Positions 44,558-53,935 of a stretch of DNA of 64,000 nucleotides are shown one piece after another; the stretch's first letter is position 1, and every line of letters starts with the position of its first letter. Below the pieces are notes generated by a model. That model was not told the DNA's origin. It saw only the letters and a list, made by a program, of their open reading frames with translations, and searched no databases. Origin of the DNA: Shewanella carassii (GTDB lineage: Bacteria; Pseudomonadota; Gammaproteobacteria; Enterobacterales; Shewanellaceae); the NCBI RefSeq assembly GCF_002777975.1, contig NZ_NGVS01000033.1:372001-436000 (forward strand). The letters are read 5' to 3'. Made by a program: the position numbers and the translations under genes.

Positions 44558-44930
44558 TGAAAAAAGATAAGTGTAAACATCCCTTTCTAAAAAGAGGTAT
44601 GTAATACATCTGTTACATCTCGGCTTAAAACAAACATTTTGATAAATTCTCTTTACTTCAAGCTGTTATTGCGCCTGACTCCGGTTCAAAAGCCCTATAT
44701 TACTGCAATAGCGATTATATTGGCTTTAGATGAAATAATGCTTTCTCTCTTTTGCTGTTAACAATATATGCAATATTCACATCTCAAATGTTGATAAAAT
44801 GTTTGTTATGTGATTTTATTTGCGTGAAATTGTTGCTGGTTGGCTCATGTGCACCTGCAAACAACTAAAGGATCCGGACAAAGCATCCGGATCCGTTACC
44901 AAGACACAAGATGTCGAAAGGGAGATAAGT
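44558..44930 (+). other. Promoter region upstream of the TonB-dependent receptor
   Basis: This is 373 AT-rich bases with no gene. An 11-base motif TCAAATGTTGA lies at 44783-44793. The same motif occurs in the dyad at 48137-48147 in front of the TonB2 operon. The receptor ATG at 44931 has AGGGAGATAAGT just upstream. Confidence 0.55.
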
Positions 44931-47684
44931 ATGTATAAGAATAATTCGGTAACCAACGCAGTGCGTTTGGCATTGGTTGGTGGTGTTGCGGCAACGGCTT
45001 TCAGTGTCCCAACCGTTTTGGCGGCTGAAGAGGGCGCTGATAATGTAGAACGTATCGAGGTAACGGGTTCACGTATCAAACGTACCGACATGGAAACAGC
45101 AAGCCCTGTTAGCGTGATCGATGCTTCATCTATCATAGCGTCAGGCGCAGTGAATATTGACGACGTTCTGCAAAAAATGACCTCTGCCGGTGGTGCCATG
45201 ACCAACGCCGGTATCAACAACGGCTCAGGTGGTAACTCGCGTATCAACCTGCGTGGTCTGGGTGACAACCGTACTCTGGTTCTGGTGAATGGTCGTCGTA
45301 TGATTGCATCCGGTACCGGTGCGGCTTCTTCTGTTGACCTTAACACCATTCCGGTATCTATGATCCAGCGTGTCGAAGTACTGAAAGATGGTGCTTCTGC
45401 TATTTATGGTACCGATGCGATAGCCGGTGTGGTTAACATCATTCTGAAAAGAGATTTCGACGGTTTTGAGATTAACGTTCAAACTGGTCTTTCAGGTGAA
45501 GGCGACGCCGACGAGTCCAGCATCGACATGACTCTGGGTAACACCTTTGATAAAGGTAATATCGTCGTTAACGCTCAGTACACCAAACGTGGTGATGCCA
45601 GCCAGGCAGATCGTGATTTCTCCAACTGTCCGATTGCAGAGAAAGGTCCTAAAGGAAATCGTAGCCTGTACTGTGGCGGTAGTAGCTACTCTCAAGGCGG
45701 TCACATTTGGGGTGACAACAACTTTGGTATCGTAGGTACAGGTCCTGAAGGTGCTTATGCCATAGGTGACAAGGGCTACTATGGTGAGTATGTCGATAAC
45801 GGTGAAGGCAAGCCTAAGTTCCAGTACTTCGATGGTATGTCTGAAGCGGACCTGAGTGGCCTGGGTGGCACCTATCATGAGTTCAGTGATGCTGATAGAT
45901 ACAACTACGCCAAGGACAGCTATCTGTCGACGCCAATGGAACGTTTGAACCTGTCCATGGCCGGTACTTATGAACTGACCGAATCGATTCGTTTCTTTAC
46001 CGAAGCCATGTACTCCAAGCGTTGGTCCAACCAGCAGATGGCGCCTCAGCCAATCTGGAACAACTCTGCTTGGGTTTACAATCCTAAGTCAGCCGGTGGT
46101 TGGATGACTGATGACCTGCTGCCTTGGGTGCAGCCAGGTGAAGCGCTGGCTTATGGTCGTCGTATGGTTGAATCTGGTACCCGTGACTTTGACTAGGTGG
46201 TAGACACCATTCGTATCGTTGTTGGATTGGAAGGTGAGTTTGAAAACGGCTGGACCTGGGATGCTTCTTACAACAAAGGTAAGAATGACTCGACCGATAC
46301 TTTGGCTAACTTGCACAACTTAGGCTCCATCAACGCCGCAGTACTCGAAGGCACTTTCGATCCTTTCCTGCAATCTTCATGGGAAGGTGAGAGCATCAAG
46401 CCATACATCTATACCGAAGTGAACAGCGGGGGTAGTGAATTGGATGTGATTGCAGCGACTCTGTCCGGCGATCTGTTTGAATTGCCTGCCGGTATGATGG
46501 GCTTTGCAGCAGGTTATGAGCATCGTAAAGAAGCGGCTCACTATACTCCGGATTCTCTGACTTCACAGGGGTTGGCAAACGATCCTCGCGTTGAGCCTAC
46601 TGCTGGTGATTTCAGCGTTAATGAATTCTACGCAGAGTTGGCAATCCCACTGCTGAGTGAGCTGCCTTTGGCGCAGCAAGTGGATCTGAGTGCCGCCATG
46701 CGTTACTTCGACTACAGCACTTTCGGTGATGATACTACTTGGAAACTGGGTCTGACTTGGCGTGTATATGATGACCTGATGATCCGCGGTGGTATGTCTA
46801 CAGCCTTCCGTGCACCAACTGTTTACGAGTTGTACGGCGGTAAGTCACCATCGTTCGAGCAGATCGTTCACCCAGCCACCGATCAGGATCAGGCTGAAGT
46901 GACTGTTGGTGGTAACGAAATGCTGACTCCTGAAGAAGCCGATATCACTACTCTGGGCCTGGTGTATTCACCAAGCTTTATCGAAGGTCTGTCTCTGACT
47001 GTCGATTACTATGATATCGAGATCTCCAACACTATTACTTCAGTTGACAATAACTATGTTGCCAACCAGTGTTTGGATGCCGGTGGTAACAAGATCAACA
47101 CAGGCACAGCACTGTGTCAGTCTTCCAACATCGAAATCGACAATAGTGGTCGTATCAAGTTCGATAATGGTCTGCAGAACATAGGTGCTACTAATACTTC
47201 GGGTTACGACATCAATCTGGCCTATGTATTCGATGCATTTGGTTTGGACTGGAAAGCCGGTTGGGACAGCTCTATCCTGAGTGAGTATGAGGAGTTTGAC
47301 CCGGATGGTAATGCCGTTGACTATCGCGGTTATATCACTGGGGGCGTAGGTGCTTATGCCAAGTTCAAGAGCAATCTGAACATTACTGCCGCCGGTGACG
47401 ATTGGAGTGTCACTTATGAAGCTCGCTACATCGATGGTATGGACTCATTTGCTTGTAAGAAGAATGATGGTAGCTGCTACGCGCCTTCAGTAGACAGCGT
47501 AGTCTATCATGACCTGTCAGGTTCATATGATATCACCGACCGCATTCGTGTATCCGGTGGTGTCAACAACCTGTTCGACAAAGAGCCTCCATACTATACA
47601 GGTAACAACGACTCGAATACCGACCCTTATACCTATGATATGTTGGGTCGCTACTTCTTCGTTCGTGCCAGCATGAAGTTCTAA
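44931..47684 (+). pseudogene. TonB-dependent receptor with one in-frame TAG
   Basis: This is an outer-membrane TonB-dependent receptor of about 917 codons. The signal peptide region is followed by the TonB box/plug (IEVTGSRIKRTDMETASPVSV), the RINLRGLGDNRTLVLVNGRR plug strand, and the barrel ending in the C-terminal FFVRASMKF. A single TAG stop codon at 46194-46196 (codon 422) breaks it. The frame is otherwise open to 47684, and both halves look well conserved. In this context a CAG-to-TAG or TAT/TAC-to-TAG change is likely. It could be a fresh pseudogene, a sequencing error or a translated read-through. The substrate is unknown. Confidence 0.82.
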
Positions 47685-47730
47685 TGACAAGCTTCATCTT
47701 ATGATGAATTAAGTCAGCTTCATTAAATGA

Positions 47731-47758
47731 AAGCCCCGGGATGATCCCCGGGGTTTTT
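47731..47758 (+). terminator. Intrinsic terminator after the TonB-dependent receptor
   Basis: Stem CCCCGGG / CCCGGGG with a six-base loop and a T run, 46 bases beyond the receptor stop codon. Confidence 0.82.
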
Positions 47759-48340
47759 GTTTATTCGATCCTGATGAGTCGCCTTAATACTATTACGTAA
47801 CAATTCGTTCTCAATCCTAGTGTTGACCTGGTATCGACGTGGTTTGGGGTTTGATTGTTTTTTATACTGCCTCAGTGGTTTGATATCGAAACAGTTGGAT
47901 TAAATGTTATTGGTCTCTAACTTACGCATTACTCCATTTAGGCTTGTGCAAGAGAGAATGCTGCTTTTGTTTTTTTTAATTCATATAAAAATCATGGTAT
48001 TAATCAGAAATTTCAATAGGGCGTAATGGCGTTTATCGGCTAAGCAAATCATTGACATTTGTATATAAAATGTAAAAAGTGGCTATTGGTGAATAATCGC
48101 ACAGTTAACCCCGATTTCCGGCGTTTTCATCTCATTTCAAATGTTGACACAGGTCAACATTTTGTGAAATGATGCCAGCGGGTCTATGCCTCCAGGGGTA
48201 TAGGAAAGGGAAGATAAAAAACTAACAATCACAAGAGAAAGACATACTTGATAGCTTTAGTCGCCGTTGAAATAGGGATATTCGAGGCACTGTTGCTGAA
48301 AAGTTAAACCTTTTTAATCACTTCAAATTGGTTGGGAACT
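47759..48340 (+). other. Long intergenic region before the TonB2 operon
   Basis: This is 582 AT-rich bases without a credible gene. It holds the dyad at 48133-48171 and the promoter of the DUF3450-ttpC-exbB-exbD-tonB-TPR operon. A leader of about 170 bases lies between the dyad and the start codon. No riboswitch fold was recognised. Confidence 0.55.
48133..48171. promoter_or_regulatory. Strong dyad symmetry, candidate operator of the TonB2 operon
   Basis: Outer arms CATTTCA / TGAAATG and inner arms AATGTTGAC / GTCAACATT are perfect inverse pairs around a four-base centre, with a three-base asymmetry on the right side. There is no T run, so it is unlikely to be a terminator. The half TCAAATGTTGA recurs upstream of the receptor (44783-44793), consistent with a shared regulator. 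The regulator is unknown; it does not look like Fur. Confidence 0.55.
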
Positions 48341-49123
48341 ATGTCCAAGGTAAGCAATAGAACAAAAATCGCTTCTGCGCTTGTTGGCGCGCTGGCACTC
48401 GCCAGCAGCAACTTAGTCGTTGCAGATCCTCTTACCGACGCGCAACAAGCCGCGGGTCGCCTACAGTCAGAAGCCGTTGCGTCACAAAAGAAGATCGATA
48501 AGTATTTTGATCAGGCTCAAGATATGCTTTTCGAATATTCCGCCGTTGCTGACGAGCGGGAATCTCTCAAAGCCTACAATGATTATTTGGCTGGATTGGT
48601 CGCTGATCAGGAAGCCACAATGAAATCCATTCAGGACGATATCAATGGCGTAGACAAACTGCGTCAGGGTGTTGTTCCTTTGATGTTTAAAATGGTTGAT
48701 GCCCTGGAGCAGTTCGTGGCTCTGGATCTGCCATTCAAGTCTGAAGACCGTGCACAACGCGTCAAAAACCTTAAAGACCTGCTTAACACTGCCGAAGTGA
48801 CTCTGGCTGAAAAGTTCCGTCTGATCTTGGATGCGTACAGCATCGAGCGTGAATACGGCAGCTTTGTTGACGTTGAAACCGGTAAGCTGAATCTTGACGG
48901 TAAAGAAGTGCTGGTTGATTTCTTCCGCTTGGGCCGTGTAGCTCTGTACGCTCAGAGCCTGGACCAGAAGACTGCCTGGATGTACAACCCTGAAACCAAG
49001 GGCTGGGATAAGCTGGATGACAGCTACCTGCGTGACATCACCAAGGGTATTCGTATCGCCCGTAAACAAGGGGCTCTGGATCTGTTTGCACTACCAATTC
49101 CAGCTGCGGAGGCTGCACAATAA
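48341..49123 (+). CDS. DUF3450 periplasmic protein of the TonB2 operon
   Basis: This 260-residue secreted protein has a signal peptide (ALALASSNLVVA) and a helical coiled-coil-rich body (QLQSEAVASQ-type start, then LLEYSA). Known context: DUF3450 genes precede ttpC in Vibrio and Shewanella TonB2 clusters; the precise role is not known. It overlaps the next gene by one base (TAATG). An in-frame TTG nine bases earlier was rejected. Confidence 0.85.
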   Translation: MSKVSNRTKIASALVGALALASSNLVVADPLTDAQQAAGRLQSEAVASQKKIDKYFDQAQDMLFEYSAVADERESLKAYNDYLAGLVADQEATMKSIQDDINGVDKLRQGVVPLMFKMVDALEQFVALDLPFKSEDRAQRVKNLKDLLNTAEVTLAEKFRLILDAYSIEREYGSFVDVETGKLNLDGKEVLVDFFRLGRVALYAQSLDQKTAWMYNPETKGWDKLDDSYLRDITKGIRIARKQGALDLFALPIPAAEAAQ

Positions 49124-50478
49124 TGAAAAAGCTAATCACTACCGCCGTCGTTGCTGCCAGTTTCTCACTGTCTGCCGGTATGGCCAGTGCCGCTGAGGCG
49201 CCTAAGACGATTGACCAACTACTGCAGCAAGTCAAAGTTGAGCGTGCCGCTCAAGGTAAAATCAACGCCAAGCGTGAGCAAGAGTTCCAAGCCGAGCGTG
49301 GCGACAAGGCCGCGTTGCTGAAGCGTGAAAAAGATGCGCTGGCTGCTGAAACTCAGCGTGGTAAAGATCTGAACCAGGCCTTCCTAGACAACGAGCGTAA
49401 GATTGCTCAACTCGAAGAAGACTTGAAAACCGCTCAGGGTGACTTGGGTGAAATGTTTGGTGTGGTTAAAGGTGAAGCAGGCGATTTCGCCGGTAAGCTG
49501 ATCAACTCCAACGTCAGTGCTCAGTATCCAGGACGTGACAAGTTTGTTCAGGATCTGGGTGCCCGTAAGCAACTGCCTAAGATTGAAGAACTGGAGCGCT
49601 TCTGGGAAGAGCAACTGTTCGAGATGGCCGAGTCTGGCAAAGTGGTTAAGTTTGAAGGCTCTGTAACCGACATCGATGGTAACGTGAAAAACACCACCAT
49701 CTATCGTGTTGGTGCCTTTAACCTGTTGGCTGATAACAAGTATGTGGTGCTGAACCACGAGCTGGGTCTGATCCAGGAGCTGTCTCAACAGCCTGAAGGT
49801 TACCAAGTTAAGCCTATCGCTGACTTTGAAAAAGCCACTTCGGGTACAGCCAAGCTGTATATTGACCCTGCCCGCGGTACTCTGCTGAACATCTTCACTC
49901 AGAAGGCCAGCTTCCAAGACCGTATTGAGGCCGGTGGTACCATTGGTTACATCATCATCGCCTTGCTGGCTCTGGGTCTGCTGATCTCGCTGGAGCGTCT
50001 GGTGACTCTGACCGTTATCGGTGCCCGCGTTAAGTCTCAGGCCAAGAATGTTGCCAACCCAGGTAACAACGCTCTGGGCCGTGTACTGAAAGTGTACCAA
50101 GAGAACAAAGATGTTGACGTTGAGACTCTGGAGTTGAAACTGGATGAAGCTATCCTGAAAGAAACACCAGCACTGGAAACACGTATCTCCATCATCAAAG
50201 TATTGGCGGCTATCGCTCCTATGATGGGTCTGCTGGGTACCGTAACCGGTATGATTGCAACCTTCCAGAGCATCCAGCTGTTCGGTACTGGCGATCCAAA
50301 ACTGATGGCCGGTGGTATCTCTATGGCACTGGTAACTACAGTACAGGGTCTGATTGCGGCTCTGCCACTGATGTTGTGTCATGCTATTGTTGTGGCTCGC
50401 AGTAAGTCTATTGTTCAAATCCTTGAAGAGCAAAGTGCCGGTATTATTGCTGAACACGCAGAGAAGAGGGCTGACTAA
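49123..50478 (+). CDS. ttpC: TtpC-like MotA/TolQ/ExbB proton channel with periplasmic extension
   Basis: This 451-residue protein has a signal sequence, a coiled-coil periplasmic part (about residues 25-120), and a further periplasmic region to about residue 265. The C-terminal ExbB/TolQ-type channel domain has three helices and APMMGLLGTVTGMIATFQ. In Vibrio, TtpC is required by the TonB2 system together with ExbB2/ExbD2. It overlaps exbB by one base (TAATG). Confidence 0.9.
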   Translation: MKKLITTAVVAASFSLSAGMASAAEAPKTIDQLLQQVKVERAAQGKINAKREQEFQAERGDKAALLKREKDALAAETQRGKDLNQAFLDNERKIAQLEEDLKTAQGDLGEMFGVVKGEAGDFAGKLINSNVSAQYPGRDKFVQDLGARKQLPKIEELERFWEEQLFEMAESGKVVKFEGSVTDIDGNVKNTTIYRVGAFNLLADNKYVVLNHELGLIQELSQQPEGYQVKPIADFEKATSGTAKLYIDPARGTLLNIFTQKASFQDRIEAGGTIGYIIIALLALGLLISLERLVTLTVIGARVKSQAKNVANPGNNALGRVLKVYQENKDVDVETLELKLDEAILKETPALETRISIIKVLAAIAPMMGLLGTVTGMIATFQSIQLFGTGDPKLMAGGISMALVTTVQGLIAALPLMLCHAIVVARSKSIVQILEEQSAGIIAEHAEKRAD

Positions 50479-51005
50479 TGATGCTATACCTGATGGACAT
50501 TTGGGATTCCGTCAGGGGCTTCATGGCCTCCGGAGGCGACGTCCTCTGGCTTGTTGCGGCGGTGCTGTTTCTCATGTGGGTATTGATGCTTGAAAGATTC
50601 TGGTATCTGAACTGGGTATCACCTAAGAATCATAAAGAGATCATTACCGCATGGAATGCCAGGGAGGAAACCACTTCCTGGTATGCACACCGTATCCGTG
50701 AAGCTTGGGTATCCCAAGCGAAGCAAGATATGAATGCACGTATGCTGATCATCAAAACACTGGTAGCCATCTGTCCTATGATAGGTCTGCTGGGTACAGT
50801 GACAGGTATGATTTCAGTGTTCGATGTTATGGCAGTTCAGGGGACGAGTAATGCTCGTCTGATGGCAGCTGGTATTTCTATGGCCACTATGCCAACTATG
50901 GCTGGTATGGTCGCGGCATTGTCCGGGGTGTTCTTTAGCACTCGTTTGGACGCCAAGATGAAAATCAGCTTGGAAAAGCTGAAAGACAGCCTGCCACACC
51001 ACTAG
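50478..51005 (+). CDS. exbB: Biopolymer transport protein ExbB (TonB2 system)
   Basis: This 175-residue inner-membrane proton channel subunit has three helices with CPMIGLLGTVTGMISVFD, the family signature, and the conserved Thr/Glu positions. The first helix lies at about residues 17-40. Together with the next two genes it powers TonB-dependent uptake using the proton motive force. Confidence 0.93.
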   Translation: MMLYLMDIWDSVRGFMASGGDVLWLVAAVLFLMWVLMLERFWYLNWVSPKNHKEIITAWNAREETTSWYAHRIREAWVSQAKQDMNARMLIIKTLVAICPMIGLLGTVTGMISVFDVMAVQGTSNARLMAAGISMATMPTMAGMVAALSGVFFSTRLDAKMKISLEKLKDSLPHH

Positions 51006-51018
51006 AGAGAGATTGAAC

Positions 51019-51423
51019 ATGGCACGTAAGAAGCATTCCAGTGTAGAAGAGGAAGCACAGATCGATATGACCCCGATGCTCGACATCGTGTTCATCATGC
51101 TGATCTTCTTCATTGTGACCACCTCGTTTGTGAAGCCATCCGGTTTGGACTACAACAAACCCAAGGCGTCCACAGCGACTTCAAAACCTTCGGCGAACAT
51201 CTTTATCGGCGTCAGTAAAACCGGCGTAATTATGATGGAAAACCGTCAGGTTGATATTGAACGAGTAACCGCTAACGTAGAACGTATGTTGGCAGAGGCA
51301 CCAGAAGCCGCCGTTCTGATCCAGGCAGACAAAGAAGCCCAACACGGCTTGGTTGTTAAAGTACTGGATCAGGTGAAGGCTGCTGGTATTGATAAGGTCT
51401 CGGTATCTGCGGGGAACGACTGA
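51019..51423 (+). CDS. exbD: Biopolymer transport protein ExbD (TonB2 system)
   Basis: This 134-residue protein has a single N-terminal membrane helix (DMTPMLDIVFIMLIFFIVTTSF) that carries the essential Asp, then a periplasmic domain. It starts at ATG 51019 after GAGAGAG; a TTG six bases earlier is less likely. It pairs with ExbB. Confidence 0.93.
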   Translation: MARKKHSSVEEEAQIDMTPMLDIVFIMLIFFIVTTSFVKPSGLDYNKPKASTATSKPSANIFIGVSKTGVIMMENRQVDIERVTANVERMLAEAPEAAVLIQADKEAQHGLVVKVLDQVKAAGIDKVSVSAGND

Positions 51424-51424
51424 T

Positions 51425-52045
51425 ATGTTAAGAGCACTAGTATCTATCATTATTGGTGCTGCTGTGACTTTTGGTCTGTTCTGGTTTATGGCATTCCTGG
51501 TCGGAGGTGGCGCTCAACGTGGCGACACCTCAACCGAAACGCCAGTTATCGAGATCACAATGGACAAGCAGGATTCGAAGGCACAGAAGAAACCAAGGGT
51601 GACACCTAAGCCACCCCCACCACCAGAGCAGCCACCGAAGCCAGCGGAAACGCCACCGGATAGCTCTTCTGATATTGATACCAATATGTCATTCAATATG
51701 GGTGGAGTAGAAGCAGGCGGTCCAAGTACAGGCTTTAAGCTGGGCAACATGATGACCCGCGATGGTGATGCAACACCTATCGTGCGGATTGAACCTCAGT
51801 ATCCCATTGCTGCGGCGCGTGATGGTAAAGAAGGTTGGGTACAACTTCGCTTTACTATCAACGAACTCGGTGGTGTTGATGATGTTGAAGTTATCCAGGC
51901 TGAACCGAGAAGGATCTTTGATCGTGAAGCGGTTCGTGCACTGAAGAAGTGGAAGTACAAGCCGAAGATTGTTGACGGTAAGCCGATGAAGCAACCCGGT
52001 ATGACAGTTCAGCTGGACTTCACCCTGAACCAAGGAGACAGATAA
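51425..52045 (+). CDS. tonB: TonB energy transducer (TonB2 type)
   Basis: This 206-residue protein has an N-terminal membrane helix, a short Pro-rich periplasmic spacer (PKPPPPPEQPPKPAETPP at about 56-73), and a C-terminal TonB domain (RIEPQYPIAARDGKEGWVQ; VRALKKWKYKP). The spacer is much shorter than in E. coli TonB, as in TonB2-class proteins. It lies one base after the exbD stop codon. Confidence 0.94.
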   Translation: MLRALVSIIIGAAVTFGLFWFMAFLVGGGAQRGDTSTETPVIEITMDKQDSKAQKKPRVTPKPPPPPEQPPKPAETPPDSSSDIDTNMSFNMGGVEAGGPSTGFKLGNMMTRDGDATPIVRIEPQYPIAAARDGKEGWVQLRFTINELGGVDDVEVIQAEPRRIFDREAVRALKKWKYKPKIVDGKPMKQPGMTVQLDFTLNQGDR

Positions 52046-52046
52046 G

Positions 52047-53297
52047 ATGCAAAAAGTGAATAAGCTTGCTGCAGCCATGCTGTTGACTTTGTCGGGTAGT
52101 GCAGTGCTGATGGCGCCAATCGCCCAGGCCGCTGAGAAGTGTCCTATCGACCAGCGTCAGGCCAAGGCTGTGGGTCAAACTGCTGCCAAAAAGGTACAGA
52201 GATCCTTTGAAGCCTATCAGGACGGTAATCTGGACGAAGCAATCGCAGTATTGCTGGAAGCCAACGCCCGTAATGACTTCGACAAGGCCTATATCGCCCG
52301 TATGCTCGGTAACTTCTACGCTGAAAAAGGTCAGATGGGTACCTCCATCAAGTACCTGAAGCAGGCAGTAGAAGCCGATATACTCGGTGGAACCGATCAC
52401 AGTGCAACGCTGAAGTTGTATGCGGATCTGCTGCTGCAGGAGAAGAAGTTTAAAGAAGCTATCACTTACTATAACAAGTGGATGGACTTCTCCTGTAAAC
52501 AAGATCCTGTGGTCTACCGTCGTATCGGTATCGCCTATACAGAGCTGAAAGACTATCAGAACGTGCTGAAAACCGCGGACAAAGGTTTGTCACTGGCCGA
52601 AACGCCCGACAAGAATCTTTACCAGCTTAAGTTCCAGGCTTACTTCAACCTCAAGCAGTACAAGAAAGCGGTTGGTGTTCTGGAAACTATGGTCCCCCTG
52701 TTTCAGGACGATAAGCGTCTTTGGGTTCAGTTGGCTCAGCTCTATCTGCTGACCGAGAACTTTGACAAGGCTACAGTGACATACGATCTGGCCTATCAGA
52801 ACGGTTTCCTGGAAACCGCTGATAACATCACTCGTCTGTCGCAACTGTTGGCGTCCAAAGGTTCGGCTTATCGCGGCGCTGTGATTTTCGAGAAGCATAT
52901 GAAACAAGGGCTTATCGAAAAAAGTGAGAAAAACCTGTCCATGTTGGCCGGTTTCTTCCACAACGCCAAGGAGCTGAAGAAGGCCGCGGCCTATTATGGT
53001 CAAGCAGCTGCTGCCGGTAACGATGGCAAGCTGTACCTGAAACAAGGCCGTCTGCTGGCCTTGGATCAGCAGTTCAAGGAAGCGATTCCAGTATTCAAGC
53101 AAGCGCTGGATGCCGGACTGGAAAACCCAGGTGAAGCTCAGTTTGAGCTGGCACTGGCCTACTTGAACCTGAAAGACTATAAGTCGGCTTACCGCCGTGC
53201 CGAATTGGCTTCCAAAGATTCCAAGACGGCTCGCAGCGCCACTAGCTACTTGTCATACATAAAAGAGAAAGCGCGGATCCACAACGTTTCACTCTAA
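52047..53297 (+). CDS. TPR-repeat periplasmic protein of the TonB2 operon
   Basis: This 416-residue secreted protein has a signal peptide (AQAAEKCPID junction near residue 30) and about nine TPR-like helical pairs (such as ALAYLNLKDYKSAYRRAELA). Such genes close the TonB2 cluster in Shewanella and Vibrio. It may organise the energising complex at the cell envelope. It follows tonB by one base and ends at a terminator. Confidence 0.85.
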   Translation: MQKVNKLAAAMLLTLSGSAVLMAPIAQAAEKCPIDQRQAKAVGQTAAKKVQRSFEAYQDGNLDEAIAVLLEANARNDFDKAYIARMLGNFYAEKGQMGTSIKYLKQAVEADILGGTDHSATLKLYADLLLQEKKFKEAITYYNKWMDFSCKQDPVVYRRIGIAYTELKDYQNVLKTADKGLSLAETPDKNLYQLKFQAYFNLKQYKKAVGVLETMVPLFQDDKRLWVQLAQLYLLTENFDKATVTYDLAYQNGFLETADNITRLSQLLASKGSAYRGAVIFEKHMKQGLIEKSEKNLSMLAGFFHNAKELKKAAAYYGQAAAAGNDGKLYLKQGRLLALDQQFKEAIPVFKQALDAGLENPGEAQFELALAYLNLKDYKSAYRRAELASKDSKTARSATSYLSYIKEKARIHNVSL

Positions 53298-53310
53298 TGT
53301 TATGCCAGTG

Positions 53311-53336
53311 AAAAGCCCCGTAAGGGGCTTTTTTAT
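53311..53336 (+). terminator. Intrinsic terminator of the TonB2 operon
   Basis: Stem AAAAGCCCC / GGGGCTTTT with a GTAA loop, 13 bases after the TPR stop codon, and a T run. It lies between convergent genes. Confidence 0.87.
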
Positions 53337-53346
53337 TGTCAGCGAG

Positions 53347-53856
53347 TCAGTGTACTTCCTTGACACGTGAAAGCGTGCTGTCCTGCTCTTCTAGCTGATG
53401 ACTCAAGGCTTCGACATCAATAAACAAGGTCTCGGGTTTCAACTCTTTATTGGGTAAGCAGATGCAGGCCGCAAGGCGATAATCCAGCTGCAAGTGATGA
53501 AACTTACTGTACTCTTCGCTGAAGGCCTTTATTTTTTCGTTAATCCGTTCAATCACTTTCTCTGTCCCCATCTTATCGACGTTGAACAGGCCGAGGGCGA
53601 ACAGATGGTGGTTCATGCGTCCCAATAGGTCGGTATTGCGCAGCAAGGCTTCTTGTATCTGTTTGGCAAAGAATTCCAGCAGGTGAGGTTGGTTAACTGT
53701 TTCATGTATGTGAGGGCAAAGATACAATAGCGCCAGACTCTGGTGATCCCGCAGATGGCGATACCATTCGCGGTGGAAGACTTCCATAAAATAGGTCCGG
53801 TTATAGACCCCGGTTTCCGGATCCCTGAAACCCGAGTTACTGAAGGAATAAATCAT
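53347..53856 (-). CDS. Degenerate GGDEF-domain protein
   Basis: This 169-residue protein has the fold markers of a diguanylate cyclase: DPETGVYNRTYFMEVFHREW near the start, LALLYLCPHI, and LLGRMNHHLFALGLFNV where GGDEF should be. The active-site Gly-Gly-Asp/Glu-Glu-Phe is missing, so it should be inactive as a cyclase. It could bind c-di-GMP or act by protein contact. No sensor or receiver domain is attached. Monocistronic. Confidence 0.72.
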   Translation of the reverse strand: MIYSFSNSGFRDPETGVYNRTYFMEVFHREWYRHLRDHQSLALLYLCPHIHETVNQPHLLEFFAKQIQEALLRNTDLLGRMNHHLFALGLFNVDKMGTEKVIERINEKIKAFSEEYSKFHHLQLDYRLAACICLPNKELKPETLFIDVEALSHQLEEQDSTLSRVKEVH

Positions 53857-53935
53857 GGGTTGGCTCCGAGCTAATGAATGTTACAAGTATAGTTAACCAA
53901 TCCATCTACTGAGTTGTGACAGGAGAATGACGACA

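Noticed and set aside
44820..44930. Extended N-terminus for the TonB-dependent receptor
   Set aside because: The ATG at 44931 has a good RBS and gives a normal signal peptide; the upstream stretch adds unlikely residues.
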